Source of the DNA: Actinomycetes bacterium
GTDB taxonomy: Bacteria; Actinomycetota; Actinomycetes; Mycobacteriales; Micromonosporaceae
DNA length: 7,140 nucleotides
Direction of reading: 5' to 3'
Assembly: GCA_021793335.1 (NCBI GenBank)
Contig: JAJYSW010000168.1
Location: 1-7,140, forward strand
The position numbers and the translations under genes were made by a program. This document shows positions 6,454 to 7,140 of the stretch, in pieces. Under the pieces are notes generated by a model. The model was not told the origin of the DNA and did not search any database. It worked only from the letters and a program-made list of their open reading frames with translations. Position 1 is the first letter of the stretch. Each line of letters begins with the position of its first letter.

Positions 6454-7119
6454 CTATTGATTGGACCACACGTGCCGGGGCACCTGAGCGTACACGTCGA
6501 TCAGGAAATCCGCGTAGAAGAAGACTTCCTGGAGATTGAGCTTGCCCGGACGGAAGGTCATCAGCCATGAGCCCTCGAAGCGCCACGGGTAGGACAGCGC
6601 ACGCTGGTCGGCGAGCATCCACTCCATGACCCGGGGATGGATCACGTCGAAGGCGAACCGGCGGTTGGGCGACTTCACTCGGAAAGTGTCGTTGAAACGC
6701 TGGTTCTCGAAATCGATGTCCTTCTGGAACCGCCTGGAGAAGGCGTTCTCCAGGCCGATGTCCAGCAGCGGGCGGGCTGTCGGCAGGCCGATCGCGACCA
6801 CCTGGTTGGAGTGCGTCGTCGAATTCTTGCCCGAGCCGGTCGTGTAGTCGTACTGGAAGAACACGATGTGCAGGTTCTTGTACTTTCCGCGGAACACGTC
6901 GATGCCCTGCCGGGCCCTGCCGATACCGAACGGGCTCTCACTGGAGAGGCCGGCCACCGAGTCGTCGCGCGGCTCGTAGCCGAAGCCGTACCGAGCCGCC
7001 CAGGCACGGTACTCGGCGATCTTCTTCTGACGCGCCCGCCAACCGAAGTAGGCGACCACGCCGATGATCAGCAGGAAGACCAGGTAGAACCACCAGGTCA
7101 TGGAACCGCTGTTGCTCAC
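6454..7119 (-). CDS. Uncharacterised membrane-anchored protein
   Basis: 221 residues; I do not recognise the family with certainty, although similarly organised proteins of unknown function occur in actinobacteria. Residues 9-27 form one hydrophobic membrane segment starting MTWWFYLVFL, followed by a basic stretch (RARQKK, 28-33) that predicts a cytoplasmic C-terminus. There is no signal-peptidase or lipobox site. The remaining ~190 residues look like one soluble alpha/beta domain rich in aromatic residues. Notable segments are RYGFGYEPRDDS (43-54), FQYDYTTGSG (88-97), a QVVAIGLP strand (106-113), IDFENQRFNDTFRVKSPNRRFAFDVIHPRVMEWML (135-169), and a C-terminal NLQEVFFYADFLIDVY helix (195-210). 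No catalytic motif is evident. GTG 7119 is chosen because AAGGA (7132-7128) lies 8 nt before it; the in-frame ATG at 7101 is the alternative. The gene appears separate from the core operon. Confidence 0.85.
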   Translation of the reverse strand: MSNSGSMTWWFYLVFLLIIGVVAYFGWRARQKKIAEYRAWAARYGFGYEPRDDSVAGLSSESPFGIGRARQGIDVFRGKYKNLHIVFFQYDYTTGSGKNSTTHSNQVVAIGLPTARPLLDIGLENAFSRRFQKDIDFENQRFNDTFRVKSPNRRFAFDVIHPRVMEWMLADQRALSYPWRFEGSWLMTFRPGKLNLQEVFFYADFLIDVYAQVPRHVWSNQ

Positions 7120-7127
7120 GGGGGAAA

Positions 7128-7132
7128 TCCTT
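7128..7132 (-). promoter_or_regulatory. Shine-Dalgarno site for the membrane-protein gene
   Basis: Minus-strand AAGGA, 8 nt ahead of GTG 7119. It favours that start over the ATG six codons later. Confidence 0.6.
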
Positions 7133-7140
7133 GTCGGGGA

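Overview
The window is a fragment of a high-GC actinobacterial (Actinomycetota) chromosome. By eye it is about two-thirds G+C, with strong third-position G/C bias and GTG starts. The gene order tRNA-Gln, glmU, prs, rplY, pth matches the housekeeping block known from mycobacteria and other actinomycetes, and the CysQ start resembles the mycobacterial protein. Family or genus cannot be fixed from this sequence.

Every supported gene is on the minus strand, so the window reads from right to left. In transcription order it holds: an uncharacterised single-pass membrane protein (7119-6454); tRNA-Gln with anticodon UUG (6414-6340), followed at once by a GC hairpin; glmU (6217-4778); prs (4678-3695); a 429-bp gap without a credible gene; rplY of the long CTC type (3265-2669); pth (2645-2058); a polyprenyl-phosphate glycosylphosphotransferase (1984-491); and the 5' part of cysQ (409 to the window edge).

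The core genes supply basic needs. GlmU makes UDP-GlcNAc for peptidoglycan, Prs makes PRPP for nucleotides, His and Trp (and, in many actinobacteria, arabinan precursors), L25/CTC is a ribosomal protein binding 5S rRNA, and Pth recycles peptidyl-tRNA. rplY and pth are 23 nt apart and almost certainly share a transcript. The phosphoglycosyltransferase begins assembly of a lipid-linked glycan at the membrane, but no other glycan gene is visible, so it looks like an orphan initiating enzyme beside the PAP phosphatase gene cysQ.

The least explained parts are the regulatory gaps. cysQ has a good -35/-10 pair placed so that the mRNA would start at or next to the ATG (leaderless). glmU also lacks a Shine-Dalgarno sequence and has a TACGAT hexamer 8 nt before its ATG. 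Short perfect dyads occur upstream of glmU, rplY, the phosphoglycosyltransferase gene and cysQ. I found no mobile element, CRISPR array, toxin-antitoxin pair or defence locus, and nothing that amounts to a new multi-gene system. The unknown membrane protein and the orphan glycosyltransferase are the best leads.
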